Counted from the first letter of the stretch, positions 8,353 to 18,632 are shown. The stretch: 64,000 bases of DNA from Deltaproteobacteria bacterium (GCA_017302795.1 JAFLCB010000011.1:81830-145829); one strand, 5' to 3'. Program-made: numbers and translations. Notes: generated from the sequence alone by a model not told the origin.

Positions 8353-8742
8353 ATGTCGTTGTTCCTTAAATCTTTCGTTCTCGGCGCGGTACTTTTGAGT
8401 GTTAATTCAGCTTCAGCTTCGTTCATGGAATCATGTGATTTCGAGGCGAACGTGGTATCGGTTTCAAGAATCGGTGTACTTGGCGAACAGGTATCGTCAA
8501 TCAGTTCGGCATCTGGTGGCGAGGATACTTATACGCACATCATGAATGTTCAGGTTACGAAGGTAACGAAGGACTTGGGTCAGTCCAGCTGTGATCGGCA
8601 CTTGGATCAACCATTTCAAATCGTTATTAAGGCAGCCGACGCTTTCAAAGCTGGCGATGTTCTGAAATTGAACTACACCTACGCAAACTCGCTGACACCA
8701 CAAGGTGTTGCGTCGATGATTCGCTGGGAATTGCTTCCGTAG
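8353..8742 (+). CDS. Small secreted protein
   Basis: 129 aa. The ATG at 8353 has aaagagg upstream. A Sec signal peptide covers residues 1-22 (cleavage after SASA), followed by an apparently all-beta domain with two cysteines (MESCDF and SSCDR) that could form a disulphide. It is probably periplasmic or secreted. Family not recognised. It is convergent with the AraC-type gene 8 bases downstream. Confidence 0.7.
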   Translation: MSLFLKSFVLGAVLLSVNSASASFMESCDFEANVVSVSRIGVLGEQVSSISSASGGEDTYTHIMNVQVTKVTKDLGQSSCDRHLDQPFQIVIKAADAFKAGDVLKLNYTYANSLTPQGVASMIRWELLP

Positions 8743-8750
8743 TTTAGAGC

Positions 8751-9683
8751 CTAGACGAAGCGATACTTTGCATCGCTCTCTGTTCGATCGCGATTTCGAA
8801 ATTCTTTGGGTGGCACTCCTGCCACCTTTTTAAAAACTTTCGAAAAACCAAATGCGTCCTGATAGCCGACGGCTTCGGCTATCGTCTCGATTTTTTCGTT
8901 TGTGCTACTTAAGAGCTCCATTGCTTTTTGAATTCGAACCGCTGTCAGGTATTTGTGGGGTGTCTCGCCTAGGACATCCTTAAAGCGCTGGGCGAAAGCA
9001 GATCGGGACAGACCGGCCGCAGTGGCGAAGTCATCAATCGACCAATCGTGGGCAACGTCTGAATGCATCTTTTCTATCACCACTCGAATCTGAGGATCGC
9101 GCAGTGCATGTCCCCAAGTTTTTGGTTTGGACATCTTCGTTTCTAAAATGCGACGTACAATCAGCGAGAAAATCATGTCGAGAAGCGATTCCGTGATTGT
9201 TTGAGAACCTACGTCAGGTTTTTCAATCTCCTCCGCCAACAGAGAAGTTAAAATCGACAATCGATCGAATCTACCGAGCTCACTTGCGCGCATGACATAC
9301 CAAGTGGGCAGTTCAGAAAAAAACGGATGCACGGGCGTATTCCAAAACTGATAGGCGCCGCTCACCAAGGTCAAAAGCGGAGGAGTTGCGGAGGTGCTGC
9401 GCTGCGGGCTCTTCGCTCTGCCCTTTAAGGACGGCTCCGTGCTGACGACATGATCACTTCCTCGCGGCATAAGGGCAATGTCACCGGCTGAAAGTTCAAT
9501 CACTTCCTTTTTGTCGACAGCATGCAAATAGGCTTTACCCTGGACGACAATGTGAAAGCCAAGGCTCTTTTCGCATGGAAACGGTAAGTGAGTTTCAGAC
9601 CGAAAGGAGCGCTGGCTTAGAACCCGACGCTTCATCCCGCTATTTTTAAGAATGTCAGAAAGGAGATCAATTCCTTGATTCAT
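8751..9683 (-). CDS. AraC-family transcriptional regulator with cupin sensor domain
   Basis: 310 aa from the ATG at 9681-9683 (MNQGIDLLSD); in-frame starts at 9740 and 9761 are also possible. The N-terminal cupin-type domain contains LSAGDIALMPRGSDHVV. The C-terminal pair of helix-turn-helix motifs is typical of AraC: SIDDFATAAGLSRSAFAQRF and IETIAEAVGYQDAFGFSKVF, ending GVPPKEFR. It is divergent from the NmrA-like reductase gene at 9840, with 156 bases between them. This arrangement usually means that the regulator controls the neighbouring gene in response to a small molecule bound by the cupin domain. The ligand is unknown. Confidence 0.9.
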   Translation of the reverse strand: MNQGIDLLSDILKNSGMKRRVLSQRSFRSETHLPFPCEKSLGFHIVVQGKAYLHAVDKKEVIELSAGDIALMPRGSDHVVSTEPSLKGRAKSPQRSTSATPPLLTLVSGAYQFWNTPVHPFFSELPTWYVMRASELGRFDRLSILTSLLAEEIEKPDVGSQTITESLLDMIFSLIVRRILETKMSKPKTWGHALRDPQIRVVIEKMHSDVAHDWSIDDFATAAGLSRSAFAQRFKDVLGETPHKYLTAVRIQKAMELLSSTNEKIETIAEAVGYQDAFGFSKVFKKVAGVPPKEFRNRDRTESDAKYRFV

Positions 9684-9839
9684 AATTATGAGAATGCCTG
9701 ACGACGAGGCAAAAGTCCATGAAAATGGACTTTTAGACATGAAATAGCGGTTAAATGGCATTAAAAATACATGTAAACATGGTTATATTGGTTTTATTGA
9801 AGAGCTACGAAAAACGATTCAATTTTAAGGAGTTTCAGA

Positions 9840-10685
9840 ATGAGCCAAGGTCAGGGAAAAGTTCTCATAGTCGGGGCGAGCGGAACGGTCGGTACAGAGC
9901 TGGTCAAAATTTTAAAGCAGAAGGGTGTTCCTTTGGCGAGAGCGACGAGCAAGACTTCCTTGGAGTCAGATCAAGTGCATGTCGACTTGTTAAAGAGGTC
10001 CGACCTCGGACCAGCCTTCAAAAACGTCGACCGAGTTTTTCTTTTGGCGCCTCCTGGGCACACCAATCAAGATGAGATTTTGAGTCCGGTCATCGAAGCG
10101 GCAATGAAGAGCGGGATTAAGAAAATCGTTATGATGTCGGCTATGGGAGCCAATGCCGATGACAGTGCCCCGATGCGAAAGGCCGAGATCTTGGTCGAAA
10201 AGTCGGGACTACCTTACAACATCATTCGGCCAAATTGGTTTATGCAAAACTTCAACACGTTTTGGCTGCAGGGAATTCTTCAGCAAGGAAAGGTCTTGTT
10301 GCCGGTCGGGAGCGCGAAGGCGAGTTTTATAGATGCGCGTGACATTGCAGCAGTCGCAGCAGAGCTATTAACTGGCGATAAGCATGCGAATCAAGCGTTT
10401 GATCTGACGGGGGTCGAGGCGATCGATCACAGTCAGGCGGCGAAGGCTTTGAGTGAAGTCACAGGAAAAGACATTCGCTTCCAAGATATAACTTCGGACG
10501 AAATGCGAGGGGGACTTTTGGGGGCAGGGTTGCCGGCTGACTACACGGAATTTCTTTTGGTCATTCTCAACTATTTGAAACTTGGCTACGCCGAGCGCGT
10601 GACGGATTCGGTGGAGAAGATCACTGGACGTGCGCCGATTCGGTTTCAGGATTACGCCAATGATTATAAAAAGTCTTGGCTATAA
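9840..10685 (+). CDS. NmrA-like NAD(P)-binding reductase (atypical SDR)
   Basis: 281 aa with an aaggag site about 7 bases upstream. The Rossmann glycine motif VGASGTVG is at residues 11-18, followed by VHVDLLKRSDL and VFLLAPPG, MMSAMGA and the PYNIIRPNWFMQNF motif characteristic of NmrA/QorB/YtfG-type proteins. These are atypical short-chain dehydrogenases that act as redox sensors or quinone oxidoreductases in the cytosol. The usual YxxxK catalytic pair is not evident, as is normal for this subgroup. Probably controlled by the divergent AraC regulator. Confidence 0.9.
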   Translation: MSQGQGKVLIVGASGTVGTELVKILKQKGVPLARATSKTSLESDQVHVDLLKRSDLGPAFKNVDRVFLLAPPGHTNQDEILSPVIEAAMKSGIKKIVMMSAMGANADDSAPMRKAEILVEKSGLPYNIIRPNWFMQNFNTFWLQGILQQGKVLLPVGSAKASFIDARDIAAVAAELLTGDKHANQAFDLTGVEAIDHSQAAKALSEVTGKDIRFQDITSDEMRGGLLGAGLPADYTEFLLVILNYLKLGYAERVTDSVEKITGRAPIRFQDYANDYKKSWL

Positions 10686-10830
10686 ACTTTGAAGGTTCGA
10701 ATTATAGATTCTTGTTTGCCGGGCCCAATTGTCTTTATGCATCATGGGCTCGGCAACCGTTTTTCAAGTCGTTGCAATGCAAAGTTGTTCATCTAATAAT
10801 TTCCGAATCTCAAACGCTTTAGGGGGCTTT

Positions 10831-11772
10831 GTGGTTCAAATGCGGTCGTTCAGCGGCCTGTTTCTTCTTGTATTTTTGGTGTGCGAATTAGGCGTTGCCA
10901 ATACTGACACAGCGAATGAAACCCCGAAACGCCAATCTGGCAAAGCGCTTTGCCAAGGGAAAACACCGGCAAAAATTACGCTCACAAGTCCTGGAGGCGG
11001 TTGGACAGTCTCTCGAATGCTCGAAGTTTCGGGCTCGGTTTCCGACCTTACCTGTGACCCGATCACAGTGAACATCAATGGCGATCGATATTTACTAAGA
11101 ACAATTGGCGGAAAATTTAAGCGGAAGTTTCCTATTGCGGCAGGAAAAAACTCGGTCATTGTTTCTGCAACAGGCCCAGCAGGTAGCGCTTCTGAAAGTC
11201 GCACCGTTTACGGAAAAGTTCCGCCAGTTGCGATGACCGCGATTCTGACAAGCGACACCGACGGTGTTTACACGGATCTTCATGTTTACGAACCCGATCC
11301 ATCCTTGACCAACGAAAAGGCCTCGGTCACTGCTCCCAGCACCCACGTTTTCTGGGCTAATACCAATTCGCCATCTGGTGGTCAGTTTTATTTAAATGAA
11401 CAGGGCGGAGAATTCGATCAGCCGGGCTACGGTCCGTACCTCTACACTCACACTTCGCCGCCGATTGGAATCTATCGCATCGATGCGAACTATTGGCCGA
11501 GCGGAGACAAGGCGCATACGCTTGGTACTTTGAATTTGGTTTTATTTGGCGGCACCGCAAGTGAAATGCGAAAGATGATCAAGCAGCCACTTGTGGCGCC
11601 AGGTGAAACGGCAACGCTTGCTTGGATCAAAGTTGGTAAAAATCAAACGGCCTCTGTTTACATTCCGGGGTCGGATCCAAAACCTAAGAACACAAACATC
11701 TGGCCGCAATTTGTGATCGATGCTCCGGATCGCGTGAAGTCCGAAAGCGGCGGCGGCGATGGCGGTTACTAG
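10831..11772 (+). CDS. yfaP: DUF2135 (YfaP-like) exported protein of the alpha-2-macroglobulin operon
   Basis: About 313 aa. A GTG at 10831 (agggggc just upstream) or the ATG at 10840 is the likely start, since either places a Sec signal peptide (MRSFSGLFLLVFLVCELGVA) at the N-terminus. Residues around 60-150 look like an immunoglobulin-type domain (ITLTSPGGGWTVS ... VNINGD), and the C-terminal part is DUF2135: SDTDGVYTDLHVYEPD, GYGPYLYTH and YRIDANYW. It is the first gene of a run DUF2135-DUF1175-DUF2138-A2M-DUF2300 that matches the gene content of E. coli yfaP, T, A, S, Q. The next gene starts inside its 3' end (14-base overlap). Confidence 0.85.
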   Translation: MVQMRSFSGLFLLVFLVCELGVANTDTANETPKRQSGKALCQGKTPAKITLTSPGGGWTVSRMLEVSGSVSDLTCDPITVNINGDRYLLRTIGGKFKRKFPIAAGKNSVIVSATGPAGSASESRTVYGKVPPVAMTAILTSDTDGVYTDLHVYEPDPSLTNEKASVTAPSTHVFWANTNSPSGGQFYLNEQGGEFDQPGYGPYLYTHTSPPIGIYRIDANYWPSGDKAHTLGTLNLVLFGGTASEMRKMIKQPLVAPGETATLAWIKVGKNQTASVYIPGSDPKPKNTNIWPQFVIDAPDRVKSESGGGDGGY

Positions 11773-12376
11773 ATTTTTCTCGGTTCGATTTTTGTTGGCG
11801 ATTTGTTTTTCACTTGGGATGGGCTTTGGCTCTCCCATAGAAGCAAATGCCAGCACCCGCGAAGATCGGGTCGAGTTCGCCAGGCATCGCCTTTTAGAAA
11901 CCGCTCTTCAGCAGGCAAATGAAATTTCAGGATACTGGGATCCTGGCCAGCGAGATTGCGCAGGTCTTGTCCGCTTTGTTTATCGGCAAGCGGTTGCGGG
12001 TCCTGCAGAATTGTGGCGAGACCGTAGTCAACAGCTAAAAGCCTTCGTGGCCGCCTCGGAACTTGTCGCCTACAACTTTACGAAAATCGGCGACGTTGTT
12101 GATAGGCAGAGAATGGAAACTGGCGATCTACTGGTTTACTTTAGGCCGAATCGAAAGCCAGTGGACACTTGGCATGTCATGGTTTTGTTAAAACCGCCGA
12201 CGGGTGTGCGACAAGAATGGCTTGCCATTTATCACAACGGCGTGGCGGGGCCAGGCGGACAAGTACGCCTAGTTACCTTAAAAGATCTTTCTTCGACTGT
12301 GCATTCAGAGTGGCGACCGACCGGTGAAAACGTGTCGTTCAAAGGAGTTTACCGATGGAACCAGTGGGTCAAGTAA
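11759..12376 (+). CDS. yfaT: DUF1175 (YfaT-like) exported NlpC/P60-like putative cysteine hydrolase
   Basis: 205 aa. It overlaps the preceding gene by 14 bases. A signal peptide covers residues 1-31 (cleavage near EANA). The core resembles papain-like NlpC/P60 enzymes: RDCAGLVRFVYR with a candidate nucleophile C67, then METGDLLVYF and DTWHVM with candidate H139. NlpC/P60 enzymes usually cleave cell-wall peptides. For DUF1175 the activity is inferred from these motifs only. The stop and next start share TAATG, so it is translationally coupled to the DUF2138 gene. Confidence 0.85.
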   Translation: MAVTRFFSVRFLLAICFSLGMGFGSPIEANASTREDRVEFARHRLLETALQQANEISGYWDPGQRDCAGLVRFVYRQAVAGPAELWRDRSQQLKAFVAASELVAYNFTKIGDVVDRQRMETGDLLVYFRPNRKPVDTWHVMVLLKPPTGVRQEWLAIYHNGVAGPGGQVRLVTLKDLSSTVHSEWRPTGENVSFKGVYRWNQWVK

Positions 12377-13824
12377 TGAAAATCAAAACTGCAATTTTCT
12401 GTTTACTAGCGGGATCAGTTTTCATCGGTGCGGCCAGTGTCGCTAGGGCGCAAGACGAGAACGCACCCACCGATCCTGCAGCCTACGTCCCGCAGTTCTC
12501 GCTGCGAGTAAAAGATGGTAAATATCTTTCTACGGTCACCGAGAAAAACGATTGGTTTCGGGATTTTCGCCAAACTCCTTTTTATCAAGGGCTAGTAGGA
12601 CGCATTGCTCCAGTCATTTTCGCTCCGGCGGATGATCACGGGACGGCGAAAGCCGCATGGCAAGGTCGACTGATAGAATACCTTTATTCAAAGCTCATGC
12701 AAAACCGTCCAGTGTCGTTACATGTCTATCGCATGAGAAACCTTTCCAGTCCCTTTGTGCTCTCGGTTCACGACCTCTCGGCGTCAGAACTGAAAATCGC
12801 GACGAATTTAATTTCCGTCTTATCGTCTGGAAAAACAGAAGATTATAAATTTCGCGATGCCGGCGCGGTGAAAGTCACAGCACTTTTAGTGAAACAGCAA
12901 AAATTTGCAGTGGTCATTCGCGATAAATGTATTTCAATTGGTCGCGATCCAGAAGCAGTTGCCTCGTCCTCTTACACTTGCGCGAAGTCGGCTAGCATGA
13001 GTTCGGACGCAGAGGTTGATTTCAGTATCAGTGAATCCTTTCCGGCGCTTCGTGGACTCAGTGAAAAGTTTTTCGGAATTTTGCCGCGAGCGAAAATGCA
13101 AATGAAATGGGACTCATCGAAATCCCGCTTTGCCGTTCAGTCTGCGAAAGTGGACCTCGCCGATCACCTCTTAGGAATGGGAAAAGTGTCGCCCGAGTTG
13201 CTAGCGGCCATTCCATCTGATTCCCTGTTTTTTGCCTTGGGTGCGATCCCAAGTCCTAAGGATGGATTTGCGCCTGACGGTTTAGCAAAATACTTCAAAC
13301 TTCCTAAACCTGACCTTCGAAAAAGTCCGAAGCTGCCAGTGGCGTTGGTCTATGTGCCGGTTTTTGGCGAAAATATTACGACGCACTCGACCGCTTTGGT
13401 GATGCAAGTGCCTAAAGGCAAAACAACGGAGACCGTTAATCAATTGGTCTCAAGCTTCACGACGCAGAAGCCGGAAACATTTGTCCGCGTTGTTTGTTCG
13501 GATCTTGTCGCCTTATCGACGGACGCAAAAGTTTTCGACACGCTCGATTCTGTTTGTAAGAAGCAAAGGCCAGCAGTGGCGCAGATGCCGAAGAAGTGGA
13601 TTGAAACTACCCAAAGTCCAACGGTGTCGGGTGTCGCTTACCTGAATCCTGGCAAACTTTTTTCTATGCAAATTGAACGCGGTTGGAAAAAGTCCAACAC
13701 GAAAGCGTCGCCCCCGTATGCGGCAGAGATCAAGCAAGCGCGGGCGATGGCAGAAATGCTTCCGGCTTATTTCTTTGTCGGAGCTGCAGATGAAAAGACC
13801 ATGACGATGAAGGCGATGGAGTAA
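12376..13824 (+). CDS. yfaA: DUF2138 (YfaA-like) exported protein
   Basis: 482 aa from the ATG at 12376, which overlaps the previous TAA as TAATG. It has a Sec signal peptide (residues 1-25, ending SVARA). The mature protein includes NDWFRDFRQTPFY near the start, a long mixed alpha/beta body, and six or more cysteines, some in pairs (CAKSASM, CSDLVALS, SVCKKQRP). It is identified as DUF2138 by order and sequence pattern within the A2M operon. No catalytic motif is evident. It probably acts in the periplasm together with the macroglobulin encoded 2 bases downstream. Confidence 0.8.
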   Translation: MKIKTAIFCLLAGSVFIGAASVARAQDENAPTDPAAYVPQFSLRVKDGKYLSTVTEKNDWFRDFRQTPFYQGLVGRIAPVIFAPADDHGTAKAAWQGRLIEYLYSKLMQNRPVSLHVYRMRNLSSPFVLSVHDLSASELKIATNLISVLSSGKTEDYKFRDAGAVKVTALLVKQQKFAVVIRDKCISIGRDPEAVASSSYTCAKSASMSSDAEVDFSISESFPALRGLSEKFFGILPRAKMQMKWDSSKSRFAVQSAKVDLADHLLGMGKVSPELLAAIPSDSLFFALGAIPSPKDGFAPDGLAKYFKLPKPDLRKSPKLPVALVYVPVFGENITTHSTALVMQVPKGKTTETVNQLVSSFTTQKPETFVRVVCSDLVALSTDAKVFDTLDSVCKKQRPAVAQMPKKWIETTQSPTVSGVAYLNPGKLFSMQIERGWKKSNTKASPPYAAEIKQARAMAEMLPAYFFVGAADEKTMTMKAME

Positions 13825-13826
13825 AC

Positions 13827-16800
13827 ATGAAAAACAAATTCAACCTGACTTTCTTAACTGCTTGTTTTTCCTTTTTGCTTCTTTCGTCGAGTGTGGCTTG
13901 GACCAAAGAGCTCTACATGACGGTCCGCCGGGATTACGGTCCAAATGAAGCCGCGGCGGTCGAGCTGATTTACTATTCGACGGGCCCGATTCAGCTTCGA
14001 ATTCTAGCGCCGAAAGATTTGAAAGGCTTTATTTCCACCCAGCTTGATCTGCGCCGATCGTGGCGCGAACCGAAGCTTCAGTTCAATCCGATGTACTTTC
14101 TCACTGAGGGTTTGAACGAAATGTCGTTCAACACCGATTGGATTCGCACCGGCGTTGATTGGAAAATGCGAAAAGGAGCACCGGAACTTGGTGGGGCAAA
14201 GCGGTCAGACGAGTTCGCTCGACTCAACCCGGGGCCAGAGAAAATTATTTCTGCGCCTGAGGGTTTCACTGTCGTTGCCGAGCAGATCATTACTCCAGAG
14301 GGCGAAGACTCATCGAATGCTTTCGATGTCCCAGGCTTCGATTCCTGGTTTGGCACACGCGGCAGTATGAAAACAAAAATCGTTAATCTTCCAAAACTGG
14401 CTCCTGGTTTCTATGTGGTTCAGACAATTCAGGGCAACCACGAAGGCCAAGTGATCGTAGTCGTTAACGACATTATGGCACAGCTTCATCAAAGTTCGGG
14501 CGCAGGTGTGTATCACGTCGCGCGTCGTGATGGTTCGCCCTTTGCCGGCGCAGCAGTGTCCATTCGGAATCTTCAGGGTAAATGGATCGCCAATGGAAAA
14601 ACGGACGTCAATGGACTTTTCAAAAGTGGTGTGACGGAATCAGATCTTCTGACTTTGATTGAAGCACCAGGCGGTGGAACGGCGATCATCGATTCAGAAT
14701 TCTTTTCAACCACAGCGATTTTTCCGGATCTTTATCTTTACACCGATCGCCCAATGTACCGAATTGGAGACGAAGTTCAGTTTCGGGGAATCTTGCGCGA
14801 AAGCAAATCCGGAAAAAGCGCCATGTCCGATGTCAAAGCTGGGACCAGCGTCGATGTACAGCTTGTTTCTCTAGATGGTCAAAACATTGGAAGTGTTAAG
14901 AATGTGAAGGTTACCGAGTTTGGAACTTTCAGTGGAACCTTTCCGAAAGCAGCGGCCGAGGGCGAAGGCGTCTACCGCGTCGTCGCTAGCGTGCAAAACA
15001 AAAAACACGTTGGCGAAATTCGGATCAAGGATTATGTGAAGCCTTTGTTTTTTGTGACGGTTAAGTCCGACAAAGAAACAGCACGCGCCGGCGACAAAAT
15101 CCGCGCTGACATCAAAGCCGAACTCTACGCAGGCGGGCATCCGGTCGGTGCCAGGGCCAAAGCGCAAGTGTACCGCGTTCGCATGGAATCTCCACAATGG
15201 GTCGAGGACGCAGGCCTTGGCGAAACAGGTTCAGCTGTTACTTACGGAGGTGACACTCCTTCGCCAAGTACGGCGCTTCCGGTTTTAATTGCCGAAAATG
15301 ATTCGATTGCACTCGACGATAAAGCAAGTGGCTTTGTCGAATTTGACCTTCCCAAGGAACTTCCTGGAGCGCCGGGATTTGATTATAAGTTTCAGTTGAA
15401 GGTTACCGTTTTGGACACCGACGAAAATATGGCGTCAGGATCCGTAAGCTTTCTCGATCTCAATTCAGACGTCACGACTCAAGCTCGCTTTAACAAAATT
15501 CTTTCCGAGGATATTAAGACCGTCCGCTTAACTGTGAAGTCGTTAACACCTTCTGGAAATCCGTTTCCTTCGGCCAAAGGCACCGTCGAGTTTATTGTAA
15601 CTGCCTACGGACAAACCCCACGAAGTCTAGGGAAGCAGAATATCCAGACCGATGCGACGGGAAAGCTTGTAGTCCCGTTACCGACGAATGCAGGAAGCGG
15701 TGAAGTAAAAGCGCTTGTCACCCTGATGGACACGAAAAATCGCGCAGCTGCGGCTGAGAGCGCAGTGATCTTGGCGTCCCAAGCTCCGGCAAGTGGTCTT
15801 GTTAAAGTTGACGAACTGACGTTGGTGACGGAATCGACCAGTGCGAAGGTCGGTCAAACAGTTCGCATTCTCGCACTTTTGCCAGAGGCTTGGGGCGTTA
15901 AGGGAACAAAAACTGGAAAACTGAATGTTACCGTCGCTGGCCGCACGCTTTTTGAGAACAGAACCATTCCCGTCAATGGACTTGGCACTTGGATCGAGCA
16001 AAAAATTGATTCCAGGTTTGGTTCTGCGGTGACACTACTCATTTCATACGCGGATCCTAACGGCGGCTGGACTGAACGCCGCGCGAGCTTCAGGATTATG
16101 GACCCTTCGCGAGCACTTCGCGTGACGGTTGCACCTGCGATGGGTGAAGTTCCTCCCGGTGGAAAGCAAACTGTAAAAATCACGGTGCGAGATCAAAGCG
16201 GAAAACCAGTTCGCGCCGAAGTTTCGCTTGCGGTCGTCGATCGATCGGTTCTTGATCTTCAGCCGGAAATTCGACCGTCTCTTTTAGATTTCTTTTATCC
16301 GATGGATCGCTTGAACCTGATGGTTTTCTTAAGTTCGCAGTTTCAGTCGTATGGTTACGGCGAACGCGTGGCGAAGCTCTTTAAGCCGAACTACTGGTTT
16401 GCTGCGACGAAGTCGCAGTCCGAAGCACTTGATCAAAAAGACACGGCCTATTGGACGGGGACGCTTGTCACGGACGCAAAAGGCGAAGCGACGACTTCCT
16501 TCAATGTTCCAGGGAACCAAACTATTTGGCGTGCGATCGCAGTCGCCGCCGATACCGACGGACGTTTTGGAGAGTCGCAAAAAGAATTCAAGTCGCAGAT
16601 GCCGATCAGCACAATTTTGGGTCTTCCGGCATTCTTAAGACGCGGCGATGAAGTGGGCGTGCGAGTAAGCCTAGCGGCACAAAAACTTTCGCAGCCGCTT
16701 GCTATTGAATATCAAGTGACGGCACCTAGCGCCGTTCAGCTGACGGGCTCGCTTCAACACAAAGGCGAGATGAAAGGTTCCGAACAAGTTTCTAAAACTG

Positions 16801-18632
16801 CCAGGGTCAAAGTTCTTGATACGGCCGAAGCGAAGCCGGTCGAATTTGTCAGTCGGGTAAAAGTCGCTGACGGCAACGTTGGCTTTAAAAATTCGATGAA
16901 GATCATCGAAGATTTATCCGATCAAACAGAATCCTACTTGCCGGAAAAATCGAAAATTCTGGTAAAGCCCGAAGCAGGGGCCTTTGTCCGAAGTGCCACT
17001 CTTCAGGTCCGCGCAGGTTTTTACGGTACGCTTTTACCGTCGATGAAATGGTTGATCAGGTACCCCCATGGTTGTGTCGAGCAAACGACAAGTGCGACAA
17101 TTCCTAATCTCGTTTTCGCGACTTTGCTGGGTGACCCAAAGTACAAGCTTTCAAAAGAAGAAAACGAGCTTCGCGATCAGGCGCAGGCGTTTGGTGATCG
17201 CGGTGTAAAAAGCTTGAAGGGATATCTGAAGCCAGAGGGATCTGTTGGCTGGTTCGCTTCGGATGCTGTCGGTGACGTCAACATGTCGCTCTTGGTTTTA
17301 GGAATCATGGCGAGTGTTGATAGCACAAAGTTCAACATCATCGAGTTTTCCAAAACTTACGAATACATTCGACGAGCGGGGATTCTTCCGGCTAGCAGCC
17401 AAGGTATTTTGCTGAACTATGTGAGTGGCGCGATGATCAAGGCGTATCACTATTCTGCAAAGCGATCGGCGGCTCAAGTCCTTCCGGAATTAAAGCTTCA
17501 AGCAGAGTGGTCCCTTTCGCCGGCGGGAAGTCCGCGTGACCAAGCGTACTTGCTTTTAGCCATGAAGAACCTTGGTCTGAAAGACGCTGAAATTGAAGAG
17601 CTTCGTGTGAAGTTAGTCGCTTCACTTAAGAAATTTTTTGCCACGTACACCTCTGGAAAAAATGTCGACTACTTAGCTGCCGCTGAGGCTAGCTGGCAGG
17701 CTTACCCGGGGCGCGAGGGATCGACGCTTGCGTTGATAGGCAATGCGTTGAACACGATGGCCAAGCCAGCCGAACTTCCTCCGAAGTTTGTCGAAATCTT
17801 GCGCCAATCGCTGGTGAAGTATTTTGATGGCGAAGCATTTGGTTCAACGTTTGAGACCAGCATGGTGATGTTGCATTCTCAGTGGTTGATCCGGTCGGAG
17901 TTCGAAAGCACTCGTGCCGCGACGGTCGGAAAAGCGGTGATCCAGGTTAACGGTAAACCCATTGCTTTGACCGAAGCGAATTTAAAACTTCAGTTCGGTG
18001 GATTTGACGTTCTTCTTCCTTCAAGTGAGCTCGGCAAAAAAGCTGGTACGGCATTGGAAAAATCTTTGGAAATCGATATAGGAGATCTCTCGAAAGCTAT
18101 GTCGGTCAGGCTTCTGGCTAAAGTCGGCACCCCTTACGGGCAGGCGAAGCCGGTTAACGCCGGATGGCAGATCTCTCGCAAGTACTTTAAACTCGGCGCC
18201 GGTGGTGCCAAAGCCGCGATTGATCTTTCGAAAGAAAAAATCAAAGTCGGGGACCTTTTGTTTGTGCAGCTTGAGTTTCAACGTGTGGCCAAAGCGCAAT
18301 CCGGCTGGGCTTCTAGGTACTACATTCTTTCGGACGATGTGCCGGCTGGATTTCAAGTGATCGATGAAGACAAAATGTACGAAGTCGCTCCCTACATGCT
18401 GCCTATTCGAGGTAGTGGGTACCGAGTTCGTGAAGTCGGTGCCGAGCGAATGCGCTGGTACTACGACTTCACTCGCGGTTGGATGGAAAAGTCTGCGCCA
18501 GTTGGTTACGTGATGCGTGCCGGTTTTTCTGGTTCCTTCCAGTCGGGTGTTGCGTCGATCCAAGATTTTTATAGTGAAGATATTTTCGGTCGAACAGACT
18601 CTGTTCGAATTCAGGTCGACGGGCCGAAGTGA
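13827..18632 (+). CDS. yfaS: Bacterial alpha-2-macroglobulin family protein with thioester motif
   Basis: 1601 aa with a signal peptide (about residues 1-26, no lipobox). It follows the macroglobulin plan: N-terminal MG domains including YTDRPMYRIGDEV and GTFSGTF, a bait-like loop region, an A2M core segment near TQAYWTGTLVTD-like sequence (TAYWTGTLVTDAKGEA), IWRAIAVAADTDGRFG, then a thioester domain with YPHGCVEQTTS (C1083, Q1086) and an alpha/alpha toroid, and a C-terminal receptor-binding-like domain with KYFKLG and AGFSGSF. Proteins of this family trap proteases by cleavage of the bait region and covalent attachment through the Cys-Gln thioester. It is probably periplasmic. The downstream gene overlaps it by four bases (GTGA). 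Confidence 0.93.
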   Translation: MKNKFNLTFLTACFSFLLLSSSVAWTKELYMTVRRDYGPNEAAAVELIYYSTGPIQLRILAPKDLKGFISTQLDLRRSWREPKLQFNPMYFLTEGLNEMSFNTDWIRTGVDWKMRKGAPELGGAKRSDEFARLNPGPEKIISAPEGFTVVAEQIITPEGEDSSNAFDVPGFDSWFGTRGSMKTKIVNLPKLAPGFYVVQTIQGNHEGQVIVVVNDIMAQLHQSSGAGVYHVARRDGSPFAGAAVSIRNLQGKWIANGKTDVNGLFKSGVTESDLLTLIEAPGGGTAIIDSEFFSTTAIFPDLYLYTDRPMYRIGDEVQFRGILRESKSGKSAMSDVKAGTSVDVQLVSLDGQNIGSVKNVKVTEFGTFSGTFPKAAAEGEGVYRVVASVQNKKHVGEIRIKDYVKPLFFVTVKSDKETARAGDKIRADIKAELYAGGHPVGARAKAQVYRVRMESPQWVEDAGLGETGSAVTYGGDTPSPSTALPVLIAENDSIALDDKASGFVEFDLPKELPGAPGFDYKFQLKVTVLDTDENMASGSVSFLDLNSDVTTQARFNKILSEDIKTVRLTVKSLTPSGNPFPSAKGTVEFIVTAYGQTPRSLGKQNIQTDATGKLVVPLPTNAGSGEVKALVTLMDTKNRAAAAESAVILASQAPASGLVKVDELTLVTESTSAKVGQTVRILALLPEAWGVKGTKTGKLNVTVAGRTLFENRTIPVNGLGTWIEQKIDSRFGSAVTLLISYADPNGGWTERRASFRIMDPSRALRVTVAPAMGEVPPGGKQTVKITVRDQSGKPVRAEVSLAVVDRSVLDLQPEIRPSLLDFFYPMDRLNLMVFLSSQFQSYGYGERVAKLFKPNYWFAATKSQSEALDQKDTAYWTGTLVTDAKGEATTSFNVPGNQTIWRAIAVAADTDGRFGESQKEFKSQMPISTILGLPAFLRRGDEVGVRVSLAAQKLSQPLAIEYQVTAPSAVQLTGSLQHKGEMKGSEQVSKTARVKVLDTAEAKPVEFVSRVKVADGNVGFKNSMKIIEDLSDQTESYLPEKSKILVKPEAGAFVRSATLQVRAGFYGTLLPSMKWLIRYPHGCVEQTTSATIPNLVFATLLGDPKYKLSKEENELRDQAQAFGDRGVKSLKGYLKPEGSVGWFASDAVGDVNMSLLVLGIMASVDSTKFNIIEFSKTYEYIRRAGILPASSQGILLNYVSGAMIKAYHYSAKRSAAQVLPELKLQAEWSLSPAGSPRDQAYLLLAMKNLGLKDAEIEELRVKLVASLKKFFATYTSGKNVDYLAAAEASWQAYPGREGSTLALIGNALNTMAKPAELPPKFVEILRQSLVKYFDGEAFGSTFETSMVMLHSQWLIRSEFESTRAATVGKAVIQVNGKPIALTEANLKLQFGGFDVLLPSSELGKKAGTALEKSLEIDIGDLSKAMSVRLLAKVGTPYGQAKPVNAGWQISRKYFKLGAGGAKAAIDLSKEKIKVGDLLFVQLEFQRVAKAQSGWASRYYILSDDVPAGFQVIDEDKMYEVAPYMLPIRGSGYRVREVGAERMRWYYDFTRGWMEKSAPVGYVMRAGFSGSFQSGVASIQDFYSEDIFGRTDSVRIQVDGPK

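Noticed and set aside
10693..10720. GGTTCGAATTAT looked like a tRNA T-arm
   Set aside because: No matching stems, anticodon or acceptor arm could be found around it.
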